DNA of 64,000 bases from Ceratobasidium sp. AG-K (Eukaryota > Basidiomycota > Agaricomycetes > Cantharellales > Ceratobasidiaceae), in NCBI GenBank assembly GCA_037039685.1, contig JAWNGF010000017.1, positions 549,649 through 613,648 of the forward strand, given 5' to 3'. The notes below the pieces were generated by a model, which had not been told where the DNA came from, searched no databases, and saw only the letters and a list, made by a program, of their open reading frames with translations. This document shows, piece by piece, positions 33,799-43,618 of this stretch. The position numbers and the translations under genes are program-made. How positions within the stretch are numbered: position 1 is the stretch's first letter; every line of letters starts with the position of its first letter.

Positions 33799-35185
33799 AT
33801 GAGCCCTGTGTCTGCCGCACAGAGCATAAGCCAGGATAATTCAGATTTTCGCCTACCCGTTGACCTAGAACCAATACCACTATTGCCATGGTCTCCCAAG
33901 TCAACCGGCTCAGACGAAACATGGCTCTTCGGCTCTCCAATTCGACTCGACCCACCCAAACTTGGGCCTTACTCACCAGGCCAATACAATGCACCTATGC
34001 CACGCTCTGACACCCCTGCTTCACGACACACTAGCGCTTCCCCTGTTCAGCCTGTAGACCCTCCACATCCAGCACCCCAAGCGACTGCAGATCACGTCGT
34101 ATACTTCCCGGGAGAGAATCCTGAGTTATTTGAGCGCCCCACAGGCTGCAACGAGCCCCCTCACATCTGCATGACCTATTTGAATGCTATTTCATCCTCT
34201 ATCTTGGATTGTGCACCACAAGACAGGGTACAATGCAACCTCAGATCTACTATGGCAGCATTCAAACTAATTGAGGCCCTACCCAATTATCTGAAGCCAG
34301 TAGTTACACTCTCTGGTGTGCTCAAGCAAATGGGACTAGATGTTGAGCCATACTTTACTTTGAAGCCAATGTGTTCCAAGTGCTACCAGATTTATGAACT
34401 CAACAGGATCAAGACCGCTTGGTTGCCTGCATGTACTCGACCACGTTGCAAAGGCCTCTTTTGGGAGCATCCAGCTGGTCAACCCAATGTTCAAAAGGCC
34501 GTTCAGATTGCTGGATATGCCAATATTGCCGCAGCGCTTTGACAAATGTTTATGTGACACGATTTTGTCACAGCTCTCCGTTCGAGCGCGACTGCACATC
34601 AAAAACATCAAAATAGCGACATGCTATTTGACATCTGTGATGGGACTGCCTGGCAACTTGGCGCCTTTGGGCTCGCCCGGATAGTTGCTCCCAATGGCAC
34701 TGTTTCAGACGTGAATGCCCACCCCGATCAGCCCATCTCACTTGGCTTTGGACTGTTTGCAAGCTTGAACTTGGACTGGTTCAGGATCACAGACAAGTAC
34801 TCCGTTGGTGGGGTCTACCTCTCAATACTGAATCTACCAAGATCGGTTAGAAATCTACCATGGAATGTCATCCTTGCCATGCACGACTCTTGGTCCCGGG
34901 GAACCTTCATTAGAGGATCTGAACCATGCTATCCAGCCGGTTGTGGATCAGTTTAAAAGCCTCTATGCAGGTATGTTGTGCTTGACTGTACAATCCAATG
35001 CTATACATATCTAACCTATTCCAACAGGGGTCACAATGCGTGTGTATGAAAAAACGCTCCCACAACACCTCAAAAGCCATGTCAACCTTGTTGTGCTCAA
35101 AATCCACATGACCAACAATGACTCACCAGCACGACAGAAGATTGCTCGACGCGCAGCCTACCTGGTGCACCAAGGAGTTTGTTGA
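33799..35185 (+). pseudogene. Tnp2-like transposase remnant
   Basis: Starts MSPVSAAQSISQD. A Cys cluster (CSKCYQIY, CTRPRCKG) lies near residues 195-220. Further downstream come LFDICDGTAWQ, LFASLNLDWF, VGGVYLSILNLP and, in a shifted frame, GPGEPSLEDLNHAIQPVVDQF. I associate these blocks with the Tnp2/Transposase_21 family of CACTA elements. A likely intron is 34971-35027 (GTATGT...AACAG). The frame shifts several times and ends at TGA 35183-35185; the catalytic half is missing. It would have cut and joined the transposon ends. Confidence 0.6.
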
Positions 35186-35246
35186 GGGAGAGACCAACAA
35201 CATTCTATTGTGAGTCCACATATCTGTCTTAGCCAGCACTTGTATT

Positions 35247-35718
35247 TCAGACACTATTACTAACCTTCATAAAAGTCGAGTCTCTGAGCACCTCTTGATG
35301 AGCTTGGCTGTGTATGTCGACATCCACTGTGCGTGCGTCAGGCCCTTGTCCGTCAGATGTTGACGCTGAACCATTGCACTGCAATCGCCCCTCCATTGGC
35401 GCAACTTGGCCCAGGTCTTTGGGGGCGGTGCCATCAGTATCGACCAAAGCGCAAATGTATTCACTAGGGTTGTTGGCAGATAGTGCCGAGGTGAGAATCT
35501 TGCTGCATATCTTCTCCAGCTCCTGTCCTGACAACAAGGCAATAAGTAATTTGGCTGCGTGACCTTTGAATTCCTTGGCCTGGGCAAGGCAGTCGAGTTG
35601 GACATCTTGGATGGTGCGCAGCTCCTCCAGATCCTGGCATAGCTCAAAGTTCTTGCAACTCAACTGGGTTGATTTCTCTTCCAAACAATGAACCGTCACC
35701 TCCAGCCGTGAGTACTAA
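35247..35718 (-). pseudogene. reverse-strand ORF inside the DNA transposon
   Basis: About 155 codons open on the minus strand without its own ATG, possibly an exon starting after an acceptor AG near 35719. The product is helical and coiled-coil-like (CQDLEELRTIQDVQLDCLAQ) with a Cys-containing tail. An upstream exon may lie beyond copy D, near 42996-43130 on the same strand, so the retrotransposon may have split this gene. Not recognised; possibly a second CACTA gene. Confidence 0.3.
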
Positions 35719-35766
35719 TGTTTCATCTCTGTGAGATCATTGACGACTGCTTTCCGTGCTTGTTGC

Positions 35767-36222
35767 TGTCATGAGCTAGCTCACTCCATCGGACTCGCCC
35801 GTTGTCTCGCCCTCCTGTCTCCTTCTTTACGTTACGTTCTCGTTTCCGTTTGCCGCGTTGCCACCTTCTTGTGGTTATTCTGTTACATTGTGTAACGCGG
35901 CTGTGCTTTGTACGAGTCATGTCTGTTCATACAGCATGACTCACTTGGACACTCCTGACTGGCTGTTATGTATGACTTGTGTGGCTGCGCCTTGTATGAC
36001 TCGGCCACGTTTGGAATATATATAGAGGACCAACAAGCCTGGTAACCCCAGCTTGTTTTGTCTCATCAAAACATCCCCTTTGAGTGACACTTAGAACCAC
36101 CCCTACCCTCAAGAGCCTACAGACACTTAAGTGTGTTGCGGTTCAAGAGGTCACTTAGGTCTTAGTGCCGTCCACTCCCCATCGCGGCTCGTCTCACAGC
36201 CACCAAGAAGAAGCTTACAACA
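35767..36222 (+). repeat. 5' LTR of copy D
   Basis: TGTCATGAGC to CTTACAACA, preceded by TSD GTTGC. Confidence 0.96.
36017..36061 (+). promoter_or_regulatory. LTR core promoter and predicted RNA 5' end (copy D)
   Basis: TATATATA (36017-36024) lies 33 bp before AGCTTGTTTTGT (36050-36061), the reverse complement of the primer site 36225-36236. Confidence 0.7.
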
Positions 36223-36224
36223 TT

Positions 36225-36236
36225 ACAAAACAAGCT
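36225..36236 (+). other. primer-binding site (self-priming type), copy D
   Basis: ACAAAACAAGCT two bases after the LTR, 12/12 complementary to 36050-36061. Confidence 0.75.
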
Positions 36237-36251
36237 TAACAACACACAAAC

Positions 36252-38252
36252 ATGTCTATTCAAGAAGATGGAGGGTCACGTCCCTCATCCGCTATATCAA
36301 CAAGAAGAGGACCCAGTCGGGCAGCAAGGCCCACAGGATCACTGAACGAGCAAGATATCGCACAAACTCAAGCGGGGGGTCCTGCCCGATCACGCCCCCA
36401 AAGTCAAACATCAATGCCGGGAGCTTTCGGTATTCCTGACATGACAACGGTACAAGAGGAAGAACCCACTATCACAAATAGAGAACCAGGAGATCTCACG
36501 AATGACCCCACTCCGGCTGCAATTCGCATTCCAACTGCAACTCCAGGGCCATCACGTCCCTTGTGGCCGTTAGGAACCAGAAGACAATTCTTCTCTCCCC
36601 AACCCGAAGCTCATGGGGGCGTATCGCTTGTTCCCATTAGACCTCCCCCTACACCACACGTCCCAAATGCACCTACAGTTCCTCAAATCGGAGGAACCAT
36701 TACCAGCGCAGGACCAATTCCAGTAGCTTCCCAACCAGCCACACCGGCTATTCCAGCACCACCATATATACCGCAAGGTTACTCCGGGCAATCAGCCCCG
36801 ATACAACAAAGCACCGGTAATCCAGGGGGCTCAAGTTCAAGTTCCAGCTCTAGCGGCAGAACTGTAATCAGCAATTTAGATGACCTAGACGACCTTCTAG
36901 AAGGAAGACACAACGCTACCCTTAGGGTTATAGACGGAATGAGAGTCACTATAGATCGAAGGCTTAGTGGCCTAGAACAAGCAACACAGGTTCTAGCAAA
37001 CAACCAACAAATCTTTAACAACTCCATCAACACCCTTCAAGGAACCTTGACAGACATCCTGAACTCGGCAAGAAATGGCAAACATAATTCCTTTCTAGTT
37101 GGTCAAGACGTAACCTGCCTTCGAAATGAAGTTGCCAACACCCAAGGGCTAGTAAACAACGTACGCAAAGAACTCAACACTACCAGACAAGGACAACTCG
37201 AATGGAATGAGGCAGTAACACAAGGACTAGAAACCTTACGACAAGAGGGAGCCTCCTTCACTACCAAAATCACGGAAGTTCAAGAAACCATCAACAATAT
37301 GCGAGAAGAAATGGACGAAGCATCCCTTCACGGGATCCCCTCTAGGCGATCAAATTCCCCACCTCATCCAGACGCAGAATCTACCAGGATCAACGAATTA
37401 GAATTGAGAATCCAGCGGTTGACCGAAAACCCAAACACGGGTAGTGGACCACGTCGTCCCAAAGTAACTCGTCCAGAAGCCTTCGACGGAAAGAAAGGGG
37501 AAGGTGCCGAGATGTTCATCACACAAATGGAAAGCTACTTCGTACGCCTAGGCGATCAATACACTTCCAACGAAGAAAGGATCCGCGAAGCCCTAGCAAA
37601 CTTCAAATCCGAGAACAAAGCTGCCACTCACTGGGCACAAGTACTCTTACGATCGCTCAACCAAAGGGAAAATAACCAAAACCTTGCCTCATGGGAAAGT
37701 TTCAAGGCACACTTCATGGAACAATTCAGCGACCCCAACAAAAAGGCTAAAGCCGAATCAGATATCCGAAAATGCAAACAAAACAACTCTGTAGCAAATT
37801 ATGCTTCAGAATTCCGATATCTTCTGGTAGACGTAAACTGGGGACAGGAAGCTCTGATCAACCAATTCAAGGAAGGGTTGAAGTCAGAAGTCAAGACCGA
37901 ACTAGCTCGCTTCGAATTAACCCTAATCAATGAAGATGGGACAGAACGAGAACTTTCCCTTGACCAGTGGATCTCAATCGCAATCTCTATTGACCAGAAA
38001 TTGCAACAAATCAAGGCCTCGACAGGGAAGAAGGCAGCCCAACCAACCACTAGCGGACAATCCTCTACAAAGCGGCTGCCTGACGAAGTATACAAAGCAA
38101 GGATAGCAACCAACCGCTGCCTGAAGTGCGGACAGGAAGGACACCACTCATTCAAGTGCCCGTCCAAGGAATGGATAATAACGGAACCTAGCATTAAAGG
38201 AAGGGAGGCAACAATTGTAGAAGAATCGGGAAAAGAAGGGGTCTCCCTCTAA
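36252..38252 (+). CDS. gag: gag polyprotein of copy D (intact, 666 aa)
   Basis: MSIQEDGGSRPSSAIS start, 15 nt after the primer site. Pro/Ser-rich N-terminus, coiled-coil-like middle (about 215-370), capsid domain (about 398-590), zinc knuckle CLKCGQEGHHSFKC near residue 630. It forms the particle and binds RNA. It ends at TAA 38250-38252 inside the frameshift stem-loop. No breaks seen. Confidence 0.95.
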   Translation: MSIQEDGGSRPSSAISTRRGPSRAARPTGSLNEQDIAQTQAGGPARSRPQSQTSMPGAFGIPDMTTVQEEEPTITNREPGDLTNDPTPAAIRIPTATPGPSRPLWPLGTRRQFFSPQPEAHGGVSLVPIRPPPTPHVPNAPTVPQIGGTITSAGPIPVASQPATPAIPAPPYIPQGYSGQSAPIQQSTGNPGGSSSSSSSSGRTVISNLDDLDDLLEGRHNATLRVIDGMRVTIDRRLSGLEQATQVLANNQQIFNNSINTLQGTLTDILNSARNGKHNSFLVGQDVTCLRNEVANTQGLVNNVRKELNTTRQGQLEWNEAVTQGLETLRQEGASFTTKITEVQETINNMREEMDEASLHGIPSRRSNSPPHPDAESTRINELELRIQRLTENPNTGSGPRRPKVTRPEAFDGKKGEGAEMFITQMESYFVRLGDQYTSNEERIREALANFKSENKAATHWAQVLLRSLNQRENNQNLASWESFKAHFMEQFSDPNKKAKAESDIRKCKQNNSVANYASEFRYLLVDVNWGQEALINQFKEGLKSEVKTELARFELTLINEDGTERELSLDQWISIAISIDQKLQQIKASTGKKAAQPTTSGQSSTKRLPDEVYKARIATNRCLKCGQEGHHSFKCPSKEWIITEPSIKGREATIVEESGKEGVSL

Positions 38253-38269
38253 CTGTGTGTGGAGAGACC
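38228..38269 (+). promoter_or_regulatory. -1 ribosomal frameshift signal, gag/pol (copy D)
   Basis: G GGA AAA at 38228-38234, 5-nt spacer, then stem GGTCTC (38240-38245) with GAGACC (38264-38269). The spacer sequence differs from copy B (GAAGG versus GGCGA) but has the same length. Confidence 0.75.
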
Positions 38270-41200
38270 AAAAAACCGGCAACGGAAACAATGTACTTTA
38301 GAGCAACAAATGAGTCAACCATTGTTTACGCAAGCATTGCCGGAATCACAGAACCTATCCCAACCCTCATCGATTCTGGAGCATCAAAAAACTTCTTGGA
38401 CATCTCTTGGGCACGATCCAACAACATCCCACTCATGGAACTTTCCACTCCAAGGAAAGTAATCGGTATCCAGGGAAAAGAACTCTCTCACCAAATACGC
38501 TTCAAAGCTAAGCTGGAACTAGAGGTGGAAGGAAGAACCTTTAAACAAGTCTTCTTTGCTATGCCTACTGGAGAAACTAAACTTATCCTAGGACTAGAAT
38601 GGTTAGAAGAAGCGAATCCGGTCATCGATTGGAAAACGAAGCACGTATCATGGCGGCCAGAACCCATCCAAGCAAGAACAGCCTCAATAGACGACCTACC
38701 CGAAGAATTCAAGGAATTTGCCGATGTCTTCAGTGAAGAGAAATTCAAAAGGATTCCAGATCATCGACCTTACGACTGCGCCATAGATTTCAAGGAAGGA
38801 GCTGAACTTCCAAAGCCGGCCAGACCAATCCCACTCTCTCCAGCAGAATCAGTTGCACTAAGAGAATACCTGGATGAGGAAATCGCAGCGGGAAAGATCC
38901 GACCAAGCAAATCACCAATTGCATCACCTTGTTTCTTTGTTAAAAAACCCATCGATCCAAAAAATCCAGGAGCAATTCGCCAGCTATGACTTGTTCAAGA
39001 CCTCAGACGAGTAAATGCCATTACAAAGGACGATAGATTCCCAATGCCCCTAATGGAAGACCTGCTGGATAAAATCAAGGACGCAAAAATTTTCTCCAAG
39101 ATTGATCTATGCATGGGTTTCAACAATATAAGAATCAGGGAAGGCGACGAATGGAAGACAGCTTTCAGAACAAAGGAAGGACTCTTCGAATACGTCGTCA
39201 TGCCTTTTGGACTAAAGAACGCGCCCACCATCTTCCAAAGATATATGAATCACATTTTCCACGATCTTATCGACGTATGTGTCATTGTATACATTGACGA
39301 CATCCTGGTCTTCTCCAAGAACAGAAGCCAACATACCGTGGATGTCAGAAAAGTACTAAAAATCTTACTGGAGGAAAATCTTTTCGCAAAGCTTCCAAAA
39401 TGCGAATTCTTTGTCACCAAATTAACGTATACCGGACTTGGAATCAGCGATTTGGGCATCTCAATGGAGGAAGAAAAGGTTAAGGCAATAAAGGAGTGGA
39501 AGGAACCAAAAACAGTCAAGCAAGTCCAAGCCTTCCTAGGGTTCGCGAATTTCTACCGAAGATTTGTACCGAATTTCAGCCGATTGGCAAAGCCCCTGAC
39601 AGCCTTAACAAGAAAGGAGAACAAATGGGAATGGGGAAACGATCAGCAGGAAGCATTTGAAGCCTTAAAAGCGGAAATCAGCAAGGAACCGACTCTACGC
39701 CATCCGAACCCTGATAAACCCTTCTTCTTGGAAACAGACGCAAGTGGAGTAGCAATGGGAGCAATCCTGTCGCAAAGGCAGGATGATGGCTACCTACACC
39801 CTATTGCTTTTCTTTCAAAATCTTTCAACAAGGCTCAGCTCAACTACGACGTCCACGATAAGGAACTTATGGCAATCATAGAATCTTTAACTCATTGGAG
39901 ACTATACCTAGAGGGAACAAAGGACCCTATCACCATCTACACCGATCATAGGAATCTACAGTTCTGGAAGGAAGCAAGAACTTTCAACCGTCGACACGCA
40001 AGATGGCATCAGTTGCTTGCTTCCTATAACTTTGATATCATATATCGCCCTGGAATCCTGTCATCTAAACCGGACCTATTGTCTAGGCGACCAGACCATG
40101 AAGATACCCCCACGCCTGAACAAGTAATGATATCTGTCGAAAGGTTCAAAGGATTTATGGGACAGGTGGACACAAACATCATAGAGACTATCAAGGAGGC
40201 TCAGGAAACAGATGAAGGACTAGCACGAATCAAAGAAATCTGCAAATCGAGGGAAACTTTACCAAAGACCCTACAACACAGCGCGAAAGATTATGATTTC
40301 AAGGAGGGACTATTATGGTTCAAGGGAAGGATCTACGTGCCAGAAGATAAGGAATCCAGACTGGCCATCATGCGAATTCATCACGACTCAAAGGTCGCAG
40401 GACATCAAGGACAGGCTAGAACACTGGAGCTAATATCAAGGAGATACTTCTGGCCAGGAATGAAGCAAAGCATAAACAGATACGTGGAATCATGCGAGAC
40501 CTGCCAACGGACAAAGGGATCAAAGTCAATAGTCCCGATCAAGCCTCTGGAAATTCCAAAGGGACCGTGGGAAGACATAGCATTTGACTTTGTAGTGAAG
40601 TTACCAAAATCCAGGGGATCAGATAGCATCTTAGTAGTGGTGGACCGATTCTCAAGAATGGCGCACTTCATACCCTGCAAAGAATCTCACACGGCAAGCG
40701 ACCTTGCAAATCTTTTTATCACAAATGTTTGGAAACTGCACGGTTTTCCAAAGAGCACAGTCTCGGACCAGGGGACTACTTTCAATTCCAAACTTATGAA
40801 AGCCATCTATGAGAAAATTGGAACTAGCCCAAGTTTCAGTACTGCCTACCACCCCCAAACAGATGGAATAACGGAGAGAATCAATCAATGGATGGAAGGC
40901 TGGCTGCGATCGTTCGTCAACTACCGGCAGGATGATTGGGCGGACTTGTTACCAATTGCGGAATTTAGCTATAATCTACAGAAGCACCGCGTAACGGGTA
41001 GTTCCCCCTTTGAAATTGTCTATGGAAGGGAACCACTGTGGAACATCTCAACAGAAGAATCAGTGGTCCCAGAAGCAAACAACATTACAGGAAAATGGCG
41101 TAAAATCCGGGACAAAGCAATTGCATCAATGGAAACCCAAAGGCTCCCAGAAGAAGATCCAAAGGACGAGTACCAAGAAGGAGATCTAGTTTGGCTGCTG

Positions 41201-42169
41201 GGAAAGAACATTCAGACAAAGAGACCTTCAAAGAAACTGGATAACAAAAAACACGGGCCATTTGTTGTAAAACGACAGATAGGGTCACACGCTTATGAGC
41301 TTGATTTGCCGGCAACAATGAGGGTGCACCCTGTTTTCCACATCGATCTGCTGAGCCCTTACAAAGGAGACACTGAATTCAGCCGTAACCAACCCCGACC
41401 ACCGCCAATCATAACAGAAGAAGGAGAAGAAGAATACGAAGTAGATAGGATTTTGGACTGGAAAAAAACAAAGGACGGTCTTTTTTACAGGGTCAGATGG
41501 AAGGGTTATGGAAGTGAAGAAGACACAGAACAAAGGGCGGAAGATTTTGGCCACCTTTCAAAGATCATCAAGGACCCTCTACGCCGACACCCCGAGGCTC
41601 CCACGCCATCTAACTACGCTCCAGGGAGGATAAAAGGCAGAGGCGGCGAAACCAGTAGTGTCACTTGCAAAACTTGCTACTATTCCAAGAAACACCCTCA
41701 ACTCTACGCTTTAAATCTTTTCTGCCCCCTACAATGCCTGCCGTCACCCGCTCCACCATCACCAACAACCTCACCCGCGTCCTCAAAGGACCTGCCTTTG
41801 CCATGGCAAGAATTCTCGACTCTGGAGCTGCCCTCTACGTCTTCAAGAGGTCGCAACAAAGCTCTGGAAGGATGCACTTCCAGGCCTCGGACGACGTCCT
41901 CCACTCAGACTTGGGGGAATTCCAGTGGGTCGGAAAAAAATGGCCAACACGCATGCAGCTCCTGCGAAAGGACATATTCGTTTGCCGAGGGTGCGCCGCA
42001 TTCCAGGTCTCGGAGGTTGTCCTCCTCTCCACCCACATGCTCGGAGTGGTCGAATGGGGACAAGAAGGAGCGTACTCGAGCGAGTGGGTACCAGGCTACG
42101 ACGGAAGGCAACCAACGCTCCGACCTAGATGGAACGACGCCTGGGACGCCAACTACGAGAAGGACCTAA
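38255..42169 (+). pseudogene. pol: pol of copy D (complete except for one TGA)
   Basis: About 1300 codons in the -1 frame after gag. Protease DSG at 40-42; RT YIDD at 346-349; RNase H Asp at about 495, Glu 543, Asp 564; integrase zinc finger (HH about 709-717, CETC about 747); integrase D778, D838, E874; GPF/Y-type linker; chromodomain about 1060-1106. The only break is TGA 38987-38989 at the start of RT, in an Arg position in copies A and B, consistent with CGA to TGA. A Cys replaces the conserved Arg in the RT RMGF block. The frame runs 436 nt into ORF3. Confidence 0.93.
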
Positions 42170-42498
42170 GCGATTGGAGGATGGAAAGGGGCAGGTACCA
42201 GAAGGAAAAAATTGTATGGGAACCTTACTGGTGGAGGAAGGAGGAGACGGACGTGTCGGCATGGAAGGAGGTAGAACCTGATGTGCGACAGTGGGACAAG
42301 GAGTTTGTGGAAGCGCAGGAAAGGGTCTTGGACTGGTCCAAGGCGGACTGGACAAAGGAAGAAACTTGGGAGGAATGGGAGAAGTTCTCGGACGAACCGG
42401 GAAATACCGTTTTTAATCCCATCGACCTGACCCTGGAGGAGGAGGAAGGGCTGGAAGACTTTATGCTGAAGAAGGAAAGGGACTGTGCAGTGCAGTAG
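41734..42498 (+). CDS. ORF3 of copy D (intact, 254 aa, function unknown)
   Basis: MPAVTRSTITNNLTRVLKG start in context ACAATGCC. The N-terminal half has VFKRSQQ, FQWVGKKWPTRMQL and CRGC. The C-terminal half has about a dozen Trp (DWRMERGRYQKEK, WEPYWWRKEE, DWSKADWTKEETWEEW), then an acidic end. No signal peptide, membrane segment, nuclease or protease motif is visible. It lies downstream of the chromodomain in the -1 frame relative to pol, so expression could be by an internal start or a separate RNA. Confidence 0.85.
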   Translation: MPAVTRSTITNNLTRVLKGPAFAMARILDSGAALYVFKRSQQSSGRMHFQASDDVLHSDLGEFQWVGKKWPTRMQLLRKDIFVCRGCAAFQVSEVVLLSTHMLGVVEWGQEGAYSSEWVPGYDGRQPTLRPRWNDAWDANYEKDLSDWRMERGRYQKEKIVWEPYWWRKEETDVSAWKEVEPDVRQWDKEFVEAQERVLDWSKADWTKEETWEEWEKFSDEPGNTVFNPIDLTLEEEEGLEDFMLKKERDCAVQ

Positions 42499-42539
42499 GT
42501 CCGTTCAGGTCCCCCAAACGGACTCTTAAAGGGGAGTAA

Positions 42540-42995
42540 TGTCGTGAGCTAGCTCACTCCATCGGACTCGCCCGTTGTCTCGCCCTCCTGTCTCCTTCTT
42601 TACGTTACGTTCTCGTTTCCGTTTGCCGCGTTGCCACCTTCTTGTGGTTATTCTGTTACATTGTGTAACGCGGCTGTGCTTTGTACGAGTCATGTCTGTT
42701 CATACAGCATGACTCACTTGGACACTCCTGACTGGCTGTTATGTATGACTTGTGTGGCTGCGCCTTGTATGACTCGGCCACGTTCGGAATATATATAGAG
42801 GACCAACAAGCCTGGTAACCCCAGCTTGTTTTGTCTCGTCAAAACATCCCCTTTGAGTGACACTTAGAACCACCCCTACCCTCAAGAGCCTACAGACACT
42901 TAAGTGTGTTGCGGTTCAAGAGGTCACTTAGGTCTTAGTGCCGTCCACTCCCCATCGCGGCTCGTCTCACAGCCACCAAGAAGAAGCTTACGACA
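42540..42995 (+). repeat. 3' LTR of copy D
   Basis: 456 bp after polypurine tract CTTAAAGGGGAGTAA, followed by TSD GTTGC. Confidence 0.96.
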
Positions 42996-43448
42996 GTTGC
43001 TGTGTTGAAGGATTGATTGCTGACATGAAACTTCACCCTGCTAGGACACGGTTTGAACCTATTATAGAGATATTAACTAGACGTGATAACAGATACGTAC
43101 CCAGTGCCTTGGGAGGCGATTTCATGGAGGCACGGGTTCAGTGTGGTGTTGACAAAGGTGTAGACTTGAGATTGAGATTTGTGTTACTATTTCAATGATA
43201 ATATATGTCTAAAACGAATGTGAATGTGCGAGCATGTGGGAGTTGAGCAAATATAACCCAGATTAGGGGCTAGGAGGCTCATTTGGCCACATGGAGTCGG
43301 TCACGTGCAACCCGTAACCACACCATAATGTATCAGAAAATCGCCAATTATGGTGTATTACAGTGCATACAGTAATCTGCTCATGACCCAACCATAATCC
43401 CCTCCATAACCTTAGATTACAGTCACGTTACTGGCTCAAGTAATCTTG

Positions 43449-43462
43449 AACTTTCCCCAGTG
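43449..43462 (-). repeat. right terminal inverted repeat
   Basis: AACTTTCCCCAGTG, the exact reverse complement of 33291-33304, followed by TTC. Confidence 0.72.
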
Positions 43463-43531
43463 TTCCACGTGACTGTTACTGGCAGAAAAATGGGGCTTAT
43501 TTCAAATTGATTTTAGCTGGTGGAGAGACCT

Positions 43532-43618
43532 CTCAGCGAAAACCGCACGTGCTAACAAGGGCTCGTTTACGCAAACGAGCCCTTACGAACCTCAATTAGC
43601 ACTGCGGTTTGCGCTGAG
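43532..43618. repeat. long imperfect palindrome (hairpin)
   Basis: The core has 12-bp perfect arms, AAGGGCTCGTTT (43557-43568) and its complement (43573-43584), around a 4-base loop ACGC. Outside it, a near-perfect second pair (CTCAGCG-AAACCGCA-GTGCTAA type, 43532-43556 with about 43596-43618) extends the stem. It has no coding potential. It lies between the DNA transposon and the gene region and may be a small foldback element. Confidence 0.6.

Larger units (their letters stand above)
35767..42995 (+). mobile_element. Ty3/gypsy copy D, complete and youngest-looking
   Basis: 7229 bp with two 456-bp LTRs that differ at four positions by eye, all CpG transitions. TSD GTTGC (35762-35766 and 42996-43000). 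Gag and ORF3 are intact, the frameshift signal is intact, and pol has one TGA; all protease, RT, RNase H and integrase catalytic residues are present. It is inserted in the DNA transposon. Confidence 0.96.
33291..43462. mobile_element. CACTA-type DNA transposon, split by copy D
   Basis: The ends are exact 14-bp inverted repeats CACTGGGGAAAGTT, flanked by TTC on both sides (33288-33290 and 43463-43465): the 3-bp duplication and CACTA/CACTG ends typical of the CACTA (EnSpm) superfamily. The interior holds a Tnp2-like transposase remnant and a reverse-strand ORF. Without copy D (35767-42995 plus one TSD copy) it is about 2.9 kb, so it is probably a shortened, decayed copy. The similarity between the ends weakens after 14 bp. 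Confidence 0.72.

Noticed and set aside
34621..34956. Independent small gene
   Set aside because: It is the middle of the Tnp2-like remnant, in phase with blocks before and after it.
41925..41945. A AAA AAT heptamer in the pol/ORF3 overlap of copies B and D as a second -1 frameshift site
   Set aside because: The run is broken (AAAGAAATGG) in copies A, C and I, so it is not conserved.
43055..43075. tRNA T-loop-like GGTTTGAACC
   Set aside because: No matching acceptor, D or anticodon arms around it.
1..43462. CRISPR array or tandem satellite from the many repeated blocks
   Set aside because: The repeats are LTRs and element interiors with TSDs, not short regularly spaced units.
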